Positions 6,244-14,203 of a stretch of 32,380 nucleotides of DNA are shown here, piece by piece. The notes beneath the pieces are model-generated. The model was not told the origin of the DNA, ran no database searches, and saw only the letters and a list, made by a program, of their open reading frames with translations. Origin of the DNA: an uncultured Bacteroidales bacterium (lineage in GTDB: Bacteria > Bacteroidota > Bacteroidia > Bacteroidales > Paludibacteraceae); assembly GCA_937885465.1 (NCBI GenBank), contig CAKZZM010000114.1:1-32380 (forward strand), in the 5' to 3' direction. Position numbers and translations under genes: made by a program. Every line of letters starts with the position of its first letter. Positions within the stretch are counted from its first letter, which is position 1.

Positions 6244-8340
6244 TTAGTACATTCCGTATGTTGTTTTGAGAACTTTGAATTCGGTGCGGCGGTTGATTTG
6301 GTTGCATATATCCTGCTCATCCTTGCTCAAAGAGAGTATAAAATCTTCGTCCAGCACCTGTTCTGCGGGAATAAAGGGGTATTCTTTATTCAGGCTCTTA
6401 TCGGCGATTACGGGTTTCTCTTTTCCGTACCCCACGGGTGTAAGCCGGTCGGCTGAGATGCCTTTATTGATAAGATAGGTAACGACTGATTGTGCTCGTT
6501 TTTCCGATAGAGTTTTATTTGCTTCGGCATTGCCTACCATATCGGTGTGCGCGGATAATTCGATAGTAATATTAGGGTTATCTTGTAGCAGTTTGACTAA
6601 GCCGTCAAGTGCTGTGGCGGATGCCTCCGTCAGTTCCCATTTGCCGAATTCATAGAATACATTGTCCATTTTAACGGGCTTAGATATAGGCGATAAAGTG
6701 AAGTTGCGCGTTGCGGTGTAACTGTCGTTTAGGTTAGTTGTTTCTACACTTTCTTTCTGATTGAGGAATCCTCGTGCAGTGGCGAGCATAAGGTAGTGCA
6801 CATCCTTATGCAGTTTGATGCGGTAGGTACCGTCGCGGCGAACTTGCAGTTTGGTGTTCGTGCCGTCGTCGCCTATCAGCCTGAGGCGGACATCGGATAT
6901 CGGGGTGCCGCTGTTGTCGGTAACGATACCTTCAACGAGGAAAATCATCTCTGGTAAGACGAACTGATAAATCTGATCATTACCTCTCTTGTCGTCTCTG
7001 TTGGAGGAGAATAGGCCGTTGTCGGTTTTCCCCTCGAAGGTGATGCCAAAGTCGTCGCCATTAGAGTTGAACGGCATTCCCATATTCATCACGGTGTAAT
7101 GTGTCACGCCCGTTGTGTCATGTTGAGCAGTATCAACAAAGGCATAGAAGAGGTCTAATCCGCCATATCCGGGGTGCCCGTTAGAGGCGAAGTAAAGAAC
7201 GCCGTTTTGCCGTATTGTGGGGAACAGTTCGTCGCCGGTGGAGTTGATGTCGCTGCCGGCATTTTCCGGCATACTCCAGTGGTCGCCGTCTTGAACGGCA
7301 AACCAGATGTCTTTCCCGCCGAATCCGCCCGGGGCGTCGGAGGAGAACCATAGGGTGTCGCCTGCGTGGTTGAGTGCGGGATGCCCTACGGAGATGGTAG
7401 AGTCTTTGAAAAGTTTGACCTCTTGTGCCTCGCTCCAAGTGCCGCTGGCGCGAGTGGAAGTGTAGATTTTTGCTCCTACATCTTGTCCGTTGATAGGTTT
7501 AGAGTAGGTGAAGTACATTGTTCTGCCGTCGGCAGTGAAACAGCAAACGCCTATCTCTGCCGTGCCTGCTTTCTTACCTTGGTCGCCTCCGTCTGCTCCG
7601 TCCGCACTCTCTCCACTTTCCGAAGCACTTGCAGAGCCGGAGTCGTTGCCTGTTTCTTCGTATAAGCCTTCTGCCAATTCTATCTCTACCCACTTGCCCT
7701 GAGCATCTTTGCGAGTGGTATATAACTGATTGATAGGTACGCCTGTTACGGGGCTGTCCTTCTTGTCTTTCTTCTTGCGGGTGGTACGGTTACTCGTGAA
7801 CATTATTGCATCCGTTTCCTCACCTATATAGGCGGGTGAGAATGTTGAGGCACGCCGTGCGGAGAAATCTTTGACCTGCGTAATCTTATATCTCGTTGGT
7901 GTCTTGCGCCATTCGTTCAGATTGCTGCAAGCGTAATGCCCGGCTTGAGCCTCGTAGTTGTCGGGGTGCGCTTCGATGTAGGCGGTGTACATTTTGTCCG
8001 CCTCAGTGTATTTACCTTGATATTGAAGCACTTGTCCGGCACGAAGATAGACTATGGAGTCTTGCAGGTAATATTTCTGCCTCAAGGCGGTGCTGTACGC
8101 GGAATAAGCCTTTTGGTGGTTGATATGGCGGTAGCACTCGCCTTGCTTGAACGCCGTTTCGCCTTTCAGCGATTTATCTTTGATGCGTGGCAGTATGCGT
8201 TTGTACGCTTCGGCTGCGTTGTAGTACTCGCCGATGGCGTACTTTTTGTCGGCGCGTTTGAGTTGCTGCTGCACGGAACACGATGGCGTTAAAACCATCG
8301 TGCAGAGTAAGAGGTATAGTGTTTTAACTTTTGTTTTCAA
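6244..8340 (-). CDS. porE: PorE-like OmpA-family lipoprotein
   Basis: This 698-residue protein has the four-part architecture of PorE of the type IX secretion machinery. A lipoprotein signal with the lipobox cysteine at C21 (LTPSCS) comes first, then TPR-like helices (about 25-145) and a PD40/beta-propeller region (about 165-440; GGFGGKDIWFA, GYGGLDLFYAF). A carboxypeptidase-regulatory-like domain follows (about 470-540), and then an OmpA C-terminal peptidoglycan-binding domain (about 550-690) with LSAHTDMVGN and LSEKRAQSVVTYL. The role would be anchoring an outer-membrane complex to peptidoglycan. The start codon is TTG at 8340; the next ATG would cut into the signal peptide. A Ser/Glu/Asp/Gly-rich insert lies at about 227-257. 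Related OmpA proteins outside T9SS share this layout, and no other T9SS gene is in view, so the symbol is tentative. Confidence 0.85.
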   Translation of the reverse strand: MKTKVKTLYLLLCTMVLTPSCSVQQQLKRADKKYAIGEYYNAAEAYKRILPRIKDKSLKGETAFKQGECYRHINHQKAYSAYSTALRQKYYLQDSIVYLRAGQVLQYQGKYTEADKMYTAYIEAHPDNYEAQAGHYACSNLNEWRKTPTRYKITQVKDFSARRASTFSPAYIGEETDAIMFTSNRTTRKKKDKKDSPVTGVPINQLYTTRKDAQGKWVEIELAEGLYEETGNDSGSASASESGESADGADGGDQGKKAGTAEIGVCCFTADGRTMYFTYSKPINGQDVGAKIYTSTRASGTWSEAQEVKLFKDSTISVGHPALNHAGDTLWFSSDAPGGFGGKDIWFAVQDGDHWSMPENAGSDINSTGDELFPTIRQNGVLYFASNGHPGYGGLDLFYAFVDTAQHDTTGVTHYTVMNMGMPFNSNGDDFGITFEGKTDNGLFSSNRDDKRGNDQIYQFVLPEMIFLVEGIVTDNSGTPISDVRLRLIGDDGTNTKLQVRRDGTYRIKLHKDVHYLMLATARGFLNQKESVETTNLNDSYTATRNFTLSPISKPVKMDNVFYEFGKWELTEASATALDGLVKLLQDNPNITIELSAHTDMVGNAEANKTLSEKRAQSVVTYLINKGISADRLTPVGYGKEKPVIADKSLNKEYPFIPAEQVLDEDFILSLSKDEQDICNQINRRTEFKVLKTTYGMY

Positions 8341-8466
8341 AATCTTTGCTCGTTGTTGTCACTTGTGCTCTGTAACGATACAAGTACAGGTACGGTCTAA
8401 TATATTTGTCGTTCGAAAGTAATCGGGTTTTCTAATTTATGTTTCCGCCGGACATTTCGGCCTTGT

Positions 8467-9708
8467 TCATATTTCGTGTATTACTACTCCCGATCTTAGT
8501 TTGGGTTCAAACCATGTTGCTTTTGGTGGCATAATATTTCCTGTGTCAGCTACGCGGAAGATCTGCTGCATAGTGGTAGGATAGAGTGCGAGAGCGCATA
8601 CTGCCTCGCCTTTGTCAACGCGATGCTTGAGGTCAAGCAGTCCGCGAATACCGCCTATGAAATCGACGCGCTGACTGTCGCGCAAATTAGTTATTGAGAG
8701 TATCTTGTCAAGAATGAGGTCTGACGAGATGCTGACATCTAACGAGCGGATAGGGTCGTCTTCTTGGATATGTTCGGGCTTCGTTCTGAGCCGATACCAG
8801 TGCTCATCGATATATAGCGAGAACTCGTGTGGTTGCTCGGGTTTGTGAACATTCGTTCCCATGTCTGTTACTGCAAAATCCTTCTTCAGACTCTCGATGA
8901 ACTGATGTTTGGTCAGCCCGTTGAGATCTTTGATAATACGGTTGTAGTCAAGAATGGTCAGTTCGTTAGCGGGGAAGCAGACGGCGAGGAAATAGTTATA
9001 TTCCTCATCGCCGGTATGGTTCGGATTTTCTTGTGCTCTTTTCTCTGCTACTCGTGCTGCGGCTGCGGTGCGATGGTGCCCGTCGGCGATATAGAGATGC
9101 GGAATACTCTTAAACCGCAGTGTTATCTCGAGTACGGCGACAGGGTCGTTAACCACCCATAGTTGATGACGAATATCATCCGAGGTTGTGAAATCGTTTT
9201 CCGGCTTGGCTTGTATGATACGAGCGATGATGGCTGCCATTTGTGGATTGTCGGGATAGGCGAGGAAAGCAGGACCGAGGTTGGCGTTGCAACATTCCAC
9301 ATGCCTCATTCTATCCTCTTCCTTATCGCGTCGGGTCAGTTCGTGTCGAAGAATGATGCCATTACGATAGTCCTCAGCCGATGCAGCCACTACTATGCCG
9401 TGCTGCGTCTTGCCGCGCCATGTCTGCGCATAGATATAGTAAGACGGGGTCGGGTCTGTACGCAGCCAACCCGCTTGTTTGAACATGTTATATTGGCGAG
9501 TTGCCTCTGCATAGACGCGCTCATCGTGCTCGCTCGTGCCCGGCTCAAAATTTATCTCAGGGCGGGTGACGTGATAGAGCGACATAGCGTTGCCCTCTGC
9601 TTCCTTGCGAGCCTCTTCTGATGAGAGAACATCGTACGGACGAGCGCAGATGCGCTCTACTAATTCTTTCTGCGGACGAACACCGCGAAACGGTTTAACG
9701 GTAGCCAT
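8467..9708 (-). CDS. DUF1015 family protein
   Basis: This 413-residue cytoplasmic protein fits the DUF1015 family, which is common in Bacteroidales. The start (ATVKPFRGVRPQ) is the usual DUF1015 N-terminus, and RPYDVLSSEEA follows. The central YIADGHHRTAAAARV is the family signature; it resembles the ParB/SerK-type phosphate-handling loop. I chose the ATG at 9708 for this alignment; an in-frame ATG at 9729 would add seven residues. Elsewhere the gene is often found next to serine biosynthesis genes, but here it sits between a bactofilin and a PorE-like gene. A nucleotide- or serine-related kinase role is a guess from fold resemblance only. I see no transmembrane segment. Confidence 0.88.
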   Translation of the reverse strand: MATVKPFRGVRPQKELVERICARPYDVLSSEEARKEAEGNAMSLYHVTRPEINFEPGTSEHDERVYAEATRQYNMFKQAGWLRTDPTPSYYIYAQTWRGKTQHGIVVAASAEDYRNGIILRHELTRRDKEEDRMRHVECCNANLGPAFLAYPDNPQMAAIIARIIQAKPENDFTTSDDIRHQLWVVNDPVAVLEITLRFKSIPHLYIADGHHRTAAAARVAEKRAQENPNHTGDEEYNYFLAVCFPANELTILDYNRIIKDLNGLTKHQFIESLKKDFAVTDMGTNVHKPEQPHEFSLYIDEHWYRLRTKPEHIQEDDPIRSLDVSISSDLILDKILSITNLRDSQRVDFIGGIRGLLDLKHRVDKGEAVCALALYPTTMQQIFRVADTGNIMPPKATWFEPKLRSGVVIHEI

Positions 9709-9781
9709 AGCAATTTGCGATTTAGTCATTTACGATTGCTTCGGCGCAAGGGGGTGCGCCGTTACATAGTTCGATTAGGCT

Positions 9782-10165
9782 TTACTTCTTTTCCTCAACG
9801 GGGGCACTTTTGCTCATGGCACATGTGCCGTTGAAGACTGCGTTAGGCTCAACGATAAGGGTTTGTGTCTTGACCTCGCCTTGCATGTTGGCGGTGGAAC
9901 GAAGCGCTAATGTCTGCTTCACTTCTACCTTGCCGTCCACCTTGCCGAGAATCTCTGCGTTTTGACAGTTGACAGTGCCTTTCATAAAGCCTTTTTCGCC
10001 TATCACCACTTTGCCGCGACATTGTATGTCTCCTTCTACCTGACCGTCAATGCGGAAATCGCTGTCAGCTATGATAGTACCTATAATTTTGCTGCCCGAT
10101 GTTAGGGCGTTGTATATCGTCCCGGACGATTGCTGCTGCGTTTGATGAGAATAACCCATTGCCAT
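9782..10165 (-). CDS. Bactofilin
   Basis: Bactofilins are polymer-forming beta-helical cytoskeletal proteins involved in cell shape and wall organisation. The product is about 127 residues from the ATG at 10165. A short disordered N-terminus is followed by the right-handed beta-helix core (about 20-115), with the repeating pattern GTIIADSDFRIDGQVEGDI and GKVVIGEKGFMKGTV. An upstream ATG at 10213 would add a hydrophobic stretch encoded by AT-rich leader DNA. I rejected it because bactofilins normally begin with a short polar tail. It is the first gene of the minus-strand group and has its own promoter at 10270-10300. The family is secure, but its partner enzyme in the cell wall is not visible. 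Confidence 0.9.
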   Translation of the reverse strand: MAMGYSHQTQQQSSGTIYNALTSGSKIIGTIIADSDFRIDGQVEGDIQCRGKVVIGEKGFMKGTVNCQNAEILGKVDGKVEVKQTLALRSTANMQGEVKTQTLIVEPNAVFNGTCAMSKSAPVEEKK

Positions 10166-10223
10166 AAATGAAAAATTAAAAATTAATAATAAGAAGAAAG
10201 TAAGATAGCGCAATAACTTCGCA

Positions 10224-10260
10224 CTTTGTACATTAGTGTGAGCAGTCCTTTGTACATTAC
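10224..10260. repeat. Twelve-base direct repeat in the bactofilin leader
   Basis: CTTTGTACATTA occurs at 10224-10235 and again at 10249-10260, 25 bases apart, between the predicted bactofilin promoter and its coding region. The spacing is about two and a half helical turns. It may be a regulator site or a relic of a promoter duplication; nothing in the sequence decides. Confidence 0.5.
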
Positions 10261-10269
10261 TATATAGTA

Positions 10270-10300
10270 CAAAGATACTTTTTTTTTCTTATTGAAACAA
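10270..10300 (-). promoter_or_regulatory. Predicted promoter of the bactofilin group
   Basis: On the minus strand TTG (10300-10298) is followed after 20 bases by TATCTTTG (10277-10270), a close match to the Bacteroidetes consensus. The spacer carries a run of A. The leader to the ATG at 10165 would be about 100 bases long and includes a 12-base direct repeat. Confidence 0.65.
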
Positions 10301-10338
10301 GGTGGCGAAAATATTATTGTAATTTTTTGTGAATTATT

Positions 10339-10368
10339 TTGTTGTATCGAAATATTTTGTTATTTTTG
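10339..10368 (+). promoter_or_regulatory. Predicted promoter of the small membrane protein gene
   Basis: TTG at 10339-10341 and TATTTTTG at 10361-10368 are separated by exactly 19 bases. Transcription would start near 10375, only about 10 bases before the ATG at 10384, so the leader is very short. This promoter diverges from the bactofilin promoter. Confidence 0.6.
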
Positions 10369-10383
10369 CAAAAAGAGTAGTGT

Positions 10384-10569
10384 ATGAAGCTTTTTGTTCT
10401 AACATTAATAGTTGTTCTTGTCTCGGTTGTTTTGCTCTCTGTGAGAATATTATTGGAAAAAGACGGTAAGTTTCGCTCTTTCCATATCTCAGATAGTAAG
10501 GCGATGCGCGATAGAGGCATAGGTTGCGTGCAGTCGCAAGACAGGCAGGCGCAGATAAATGCAAAATAG
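10384..10569 (+). CDS. Small conserved membrane protein
   Basis: This 61-residue product has one N-terminal membrane span (about 3-22, LFVLTLIVVLVSVVLLSVRI). A polar tail follows, with the pattern FRSFHISDSKAMRDRGIGCVQSQD. I recall short proteins of this design, with a conserved KALR/KAMR-x-RGI-x-C-x-x-x-QD tail, as widespread in Bacteroidales and annotated only as membrane or secreted protein. The function is unknown. The cysteine near residue 48 stands out as a possible metal, disulfide or partner site. A consensus promoter lies directly upstream, and the GH2 gene starts 20 bases downstream, so the two may be cotranscribed. Confidence 0.72.
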   Translation: MKLFVLTLIVVLVSVVLLSVRILLEKDGKFRSFHISDSKAMRDRGIGCVQSQDRQAQINAK

Positions 10570-10589
10570 GAACGCAAAATATCATATCC

Positions 10590-13289
10590 ATGAAAAAACG
10601 CATCTTTGGAAGTATTATCTTATCGTTCTTCTTACTTGGTTCCGTAGCACTTAATGCGAGTGAGGTTATTGACCTCAAGAATTGGCAGTTTGCAAAAGAT
10701 TTGTACAAGGATATTCCGCCTGATAGGGGTTGGCATGAAGTTACTATACCTCACGACTGGGCTATATGCGGTGATTTCAGTCGCGATATAGACCTTCAGT
10801 ATGTGGCAGTGTGGCAGAACGGAGAGGAGGAAGCGTCATATAAGACGGGTCGTTCGGGCGGTTTGCCGTGGATTGGTGGCGGTTGGTATAAGACGACGCT
10901 TACTATTGACGGCATAGAACCGCCTCAGCCCCGCAAGGGTGATAAGGGGCTGAGGGGTAAGTTGTATGTGCTGCTTTTTGACGGCGCGATGTCGAATGCG
11001 CAGGTGTTCATTGATGGCGTGAAAGTGATGGAGTGGCCGTACGGATATAACAGTTGGTCGTGCGACATAACGCCTTATCTGCAGAACGGAGAGCACGAAC
11101 TGATGGTGAGGCTGTGGAACGAACCGCAGTCATCGCGTTGGTACCCGGGAGCAGGACTATTCAGGAATGTGCACCTTATCACCTCCAATGTTGTGCATGT
11201 GCCGGTGTGGGGAGTACAAGCAACAACGCCGTTCGTGAGCAAGGAACGCGCACTCGTCAATGTGAAGACGAGTGTGGAAAATGCAAAAAACAGGAAGATA
11301 GGCGTTCGAACTGAAATCGTTTATTACGCAGACGGTGACCCGAAAAACATCTCTTCTCGGCAAGTTGTGGCAGTAGCAGATAACGCCTTCTCCATCCTTT
11401 CAGACGAGTTGCCGGCAGAGCAGGCACTCATAGTGGAAAATCCTAAACTATGGAGTCCGGAGCACCCTGAGCGTTATTTTATCCAAACATATATCTATAA
11501 CGAGGATAAGTTAGTGGATGAGTGCGTTACGCCGTTCGGTATTCGCAAGATTGAGTATATCCCGACCGTCGGGTTCCTCCTCAATGGCGAACTGAGGAAA
11601 TTCAAGGGTGTTTGTCTGCATCACGATTTCGGTCCGCTCGGTACCGCCGTCTTTCGCGATGCTATCCGTCACCAGTTGACTTTGCTCAAGGATATGGGCT
11701 GCGATGCTATAAGAACGACCCATAATATGCCGGCACCGGAGTTGGTTGAGATGTGCGACGAGATGGGAATGATGCTCTTAGTAGAGGCGTTTGACGTGTG
11801 GGATATGCCTAAGGGCGAGAACGACTATCACAAGTATTTCAATTATGTTGAAACACATAAGACACTCCGCAATGCAAATATGTCCTATACACTTTCTCCT
11901 AATCCCAATCTTTACACTTGGGCTGAGAGGGATGTGATAAATATGGTAAGGCATTATCGGAATAACCCGTCGGTGGTTATGTGGTCGGTAGGTAATGAGG
12001 TGTGGAATCAAACTACGACGGATGGTTGGAAAACGCTGAAATTCTTGCAGGATATATGCCACCGTGAGGACCCGACGCGCCCCGTTACATGCGGTATGGA
12101 CCAGGTGTTGTCGGTGCTTGATAATAACTTTGCAGCCACGGTGGACATCCCCGGTTTGAACTACCGCACTATGAGGTATGCGGAAGCATATCAGAAACTA
12201 CCGCAAAAGATGATACTCGGTTCGGAAACGGCTTCTACCGTGTCAAGCCGAGGTGTGTATAAATTCCCCGTAATCCTTGCTCCTGATATGAAATATGATG
12301 ATAATCAGTCAACGGGCTACGATGTGGAGTATTGCGCTTGGTCAGGGCTGCCGGATCAAGATTTCGCTTTGCAGGACGATTATCCGTGGACAATAGGTCA
12401 GTTTGTGTGGACAGGTTTCGACTATCTTGGTGAACCGTCGCCCTACGACACTGACGCTTGGCCATCGCACTCTTCCTACTTCGGCATCATTGACCTTGCT
12501 TCTCTGCCAAAGGATAGGTATTATCTCTATCGCTCGCAGTGGAACACGGAAAGTCCTACATTACATGCCCTGCCTCACTGGACTTGGAACGGTAGAGAAG
12601 GAGAGCGCACGCCCGTCTTTGTCTATACCTCTTATCCTGAGGCTGAGGTATTTGTCAATGGCGTATCGCAAGGCAGGCAGACTTTCCGCACGAAGGAAGA
12701 GTGCGATACTGCACGCACGGTGCAGGTGGGGGTATTCGAGGTTCCTGAGTGGGGAAGTAAACCTGAACCGCAACTGCTTACCCGCTATCGTCTGATGTGG
12801 CACGATGTTGTATATCAACCCGGAGAGATGAAGGTGTTTGCATACGCTACCGTCGGCGACACAGTACCCGCAGACAGCGTTGTATATAAGACTGCATTGA
12901 AACCTCATCACCTGCAAATGACTATCGCCAATGAACAGGAGTTGAAGAAGCAGGACGAAGGTCTGTATTACTTCACTGTCGATTTGCTCGACAATGTGGA
13001 GACACCTATTCCGACAGCCGATGGACTCGTTACTTTCAAGCTGTCGGGTGATGCCCGCATTTTGGGCGTTGCTAACGGCGACCCCGCCTGTCTTGACCGG
13101 CTGCAAGAGCCTTATCAGCCCGATTCGAAAGATCTTAGGAAGAAAGGTAAACTCGCTTCGATGCACCTCTTTGCAGGCAAATGTACCGTTATCGTCAAGG
13201 CTGACGGACCTTTCTCGCTTACCGCTTCCATCCCGCAGTTAAAACCCGCAGTGTGGTCAAACATACCAGACAAGAAGGCGAAAAAATAA
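10590..13289 (+). CDS. Secreted GH2 beta-galactosidase-like glycosidase
   Basis: This is a family 2 glycoside hydrolase of 899 residues, with a signal peptide (about 1-22, ILSFFLLGSVALNA), so it probably acts in the periplasm or at the surface. The order is a sugar-binding jelly roll with YNSWSCDITPYL, an immunoglobulin-like domain, then the TIM barrel. The acid/base glutamate is E470 in WSVGNEVWNQ and the nucleophile is E546 in LGSETAS. The C-terminal part (about 650-890) matches the DUF4982/Ig-like extensions of many Bacteroidetes GH2 enzymes. I chose the ATG at 10590 because it precedes the signal peptide. Beta-galactosidase is most likely; other beta-glycosidase activities are possible. 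No polysaccharide locus surrounds it directly. Confidence 0.92.
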   Translation: MKKRIFGSIILSFFLLGSVALNASEVIDLKNWQFAKDLYKDIPPDRGWHEVTIPHDWAICGDFSRDIDLQYVAVWQNGEEEASYKTGRSGGLPWIGGGWYKTTLTIDGIEPPQPRKGDKGLRGKLYVLLFDGAMSNAQVFIDGVKVMEWPYGYNSWSCDITPYLQNGEHELMVRLWNEPQSSRWYPGAGLFRNVHLITSNVVHVPVWGVQATTPFVSKERALVNVKTSVENAKNRKIGVRTEIVYYADGDPKNISSRQVVAVADNAFSILSDELPAEQALIVENPKLWSPEHPERYFIQTYIYNEDKLVDECVTPFGIRKIEYIPTVGFLLNGELRKFKGVCLHHDFGPLGTAVFRDAIRHQLTLLKDMGCDAIRTTHNMPAPELVEMCDEMGMMLLVEAFDVWDMPKGENDYHKYFNYVETHKTLRNANMSYTLSPNPNLYTWAERDVINMVRHYRNNPSVVMWSVGNEVWNQTTTDGWKTLKFLQDICHREDPTRPVTCGMDQVLSVLDNNFAATVDIPGLNYRTMRYAEAYQKLPQKMILGSETASTVSSRGVYKFPVILAPDMKYDDNQSTGYDVEYCAWSGLPDQDFALQDDYPWTIGQFVWTGFDYLGEPSPYDTDAWPSHSSYFGIIDLASLPKDRYYLYRSQWNTESPTLHALPHWTWNGREGERTPVFVYTSYPEAEVFVNGVSQGRQTFRTKEECDTARTVQVGVFEVPEWGSKPEPQLLTRYRLMWHDVVYQPGEMKVFAYATVGDTVPADSVVYKTALKPHHLQMTIANEQELKKQDEGLYYFTVDLLDNVETPIPTADGLVTFKLSGDARILGVANGDPACLDRLQEPYQPDSKDLRKKGKLASMHLFAGKCTVIVKADGPFSLTASIPQLKPAVWSNIPDKKAKK

Positions 13290-13337
13290 AACGGCAAATT
13301 TAATGGTAAATGGCACGGTGTTTGCTCATCTTTTTGT

Positions 13338-13700
13338 ATGAAAAAGATATTGTTAACAAGCCTTTGTGCTTTTTGTCTGACCTTGTGCTTCGCCGTAGCG
13401 CAAGAGCAGAAAGTGCCGGTCAGGACGCCTGAAGAAGAGGCGATGAAGCAGACGGAGATGCTGCAAAGAGAGTTGTCGCTTTCAGACGCACAACGCGATA
13501 GCATATATAATATCCACTTGCGTTATGCTAAACTGAGAAGAATATCTAACACAAGGCAGGAGGCGCTTGAGCGTATGAATACGATGACGAGCGAAATCCT
13601 TGCGCAACTCGATACCCTTCAACGCTCGCAGTTCCTTAGCAAGCAGATGCCAACCCATTCCCGCTCCTCAATGCCGAGAATGAATCAAAGTACGAAGTAA
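13338..13700 (+). CDS. Small exported Spy/CpxP-like protein
   Basis: The 120-residue product has a clear signal peptide (MKKILLTSLCAFCLTLCFAVAQ). A helical segment follows, with MLQRELSLSDAQRDSIYNIH and ALERMNTMTSEILAQLDTLQ. Two helices with an L-(S/D)-x-x-Q-x-x-x(-I/-F) pattern recall the LTxxQ repeats of Spy/CpxP proteins and the DUF4890-type proteins of Bacteroidales, which bind unfolded periplasmic proteins or metals. The assignment rests on pattern only. It sits 48 bases after the GH2 stop and just upstream of nfeD. The last 15 residues are polar and look disordered. Confidence 0.65.
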   Translation: MKKILLTSLCAFCLTLCFAVAQEQKVPVRTPEEEAMKQTEMLQRELSLSDAQRDSIYNIHLRYAKLRRISNTRQEALERMNTMTSEILAQLDTLQRSQFLSKQMPTHSRSSMPRMNQSTK

Positions 13701-13743
13701 CAATGTGCGAAGTACGAAGTGACTAACTTCTAATGTATAATAT

Positions 13744-14184
13744 ATGTTTTTAATTCCTTGGTATATTTGGTTGATTGTGGCAATAGTGTGCGTTATTGTC
13801 GAGATTTTTACCTCCGGTTTTGCTGTTATATGTTTCTCTTTTGGAGCGGCAGGTGCTGCCGTATGTGCTGCTTGCGGACTGTCGTTCGCTTGGCAGTTAG
13901 CTGCACTTACGCTATTTTCAGCTCTCGCTTTTGTCTTTGTCAGACCTTTCATTATCAAGCATCTTTATACGAAGAAAGAAGTGAAGACCAATGCAGATGC
14001 TCTTATCGGAAGGACGGCGAGGGTAACGGAGGAGGTGAATGTCGCGCAGAACACGGGAAGAGTCGCTATTGACGGTGACGATTGGAAAGCCGTGGCGCAA
14101 AACGCAGAGGATGTCATCCCCGTAGGGCAACAGGTCGAAATTGTAAGCAGAGAAAGCATCATTCTAATAGTTTCACCACTTTAA
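13744..14184 (+). CDS. NfeD-like membrane protein
   Basis: The 146-residue protein has two or three N-terminal membrane segments (about 3-75, WYIWLIVAIVCVIVEIFTSG and later FSALAFVFVRPFII). A small C-terminal OB-fold domain (about 85-145) carries LIGRTARVTEEV and GRVAIDGDDWKA, the standard short NfeD arrangement without the protease domain. NfeD proteins pair with SPFH proteins, and the next gene, 19 bases downstream, is one. The pair is thought to organise membrane microdomains and membrane quality control. I see no truncation. Confidence 0.9.
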   Translation: MFLIPWYIWLIVAIVCVIVEIFTSGFAVICFSFGAAGAAVCAACGLSFAWQLAALTLFSALAFVFVRPFIIKHLYTKKEVKTNADALIGRTARVTEEVNVAQNTGRVAIDGDDWKAVAQNAEDVIPVGQQVEIVSRESIILIVSPL

Positions 14185-14203
14185 CCATTAAATTTTATAC
14201 ATT

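Noticed and set aside
10165..10213. Hydrophobic N-terminal extension of the bactofilin as a signal peptide
   Set aside because: It is encoded by AT-rich leader sequence and is not typical of cytoplasmic bactofilins; the ATG at 10165 fits the family better.
12561..13166. 201-codon minus-strand frame within the GH2 gene
   Set aside because: It lies entirely opposite a well-supported coding region and shows no domain; it is a shadow of the GH2 codon pattern.
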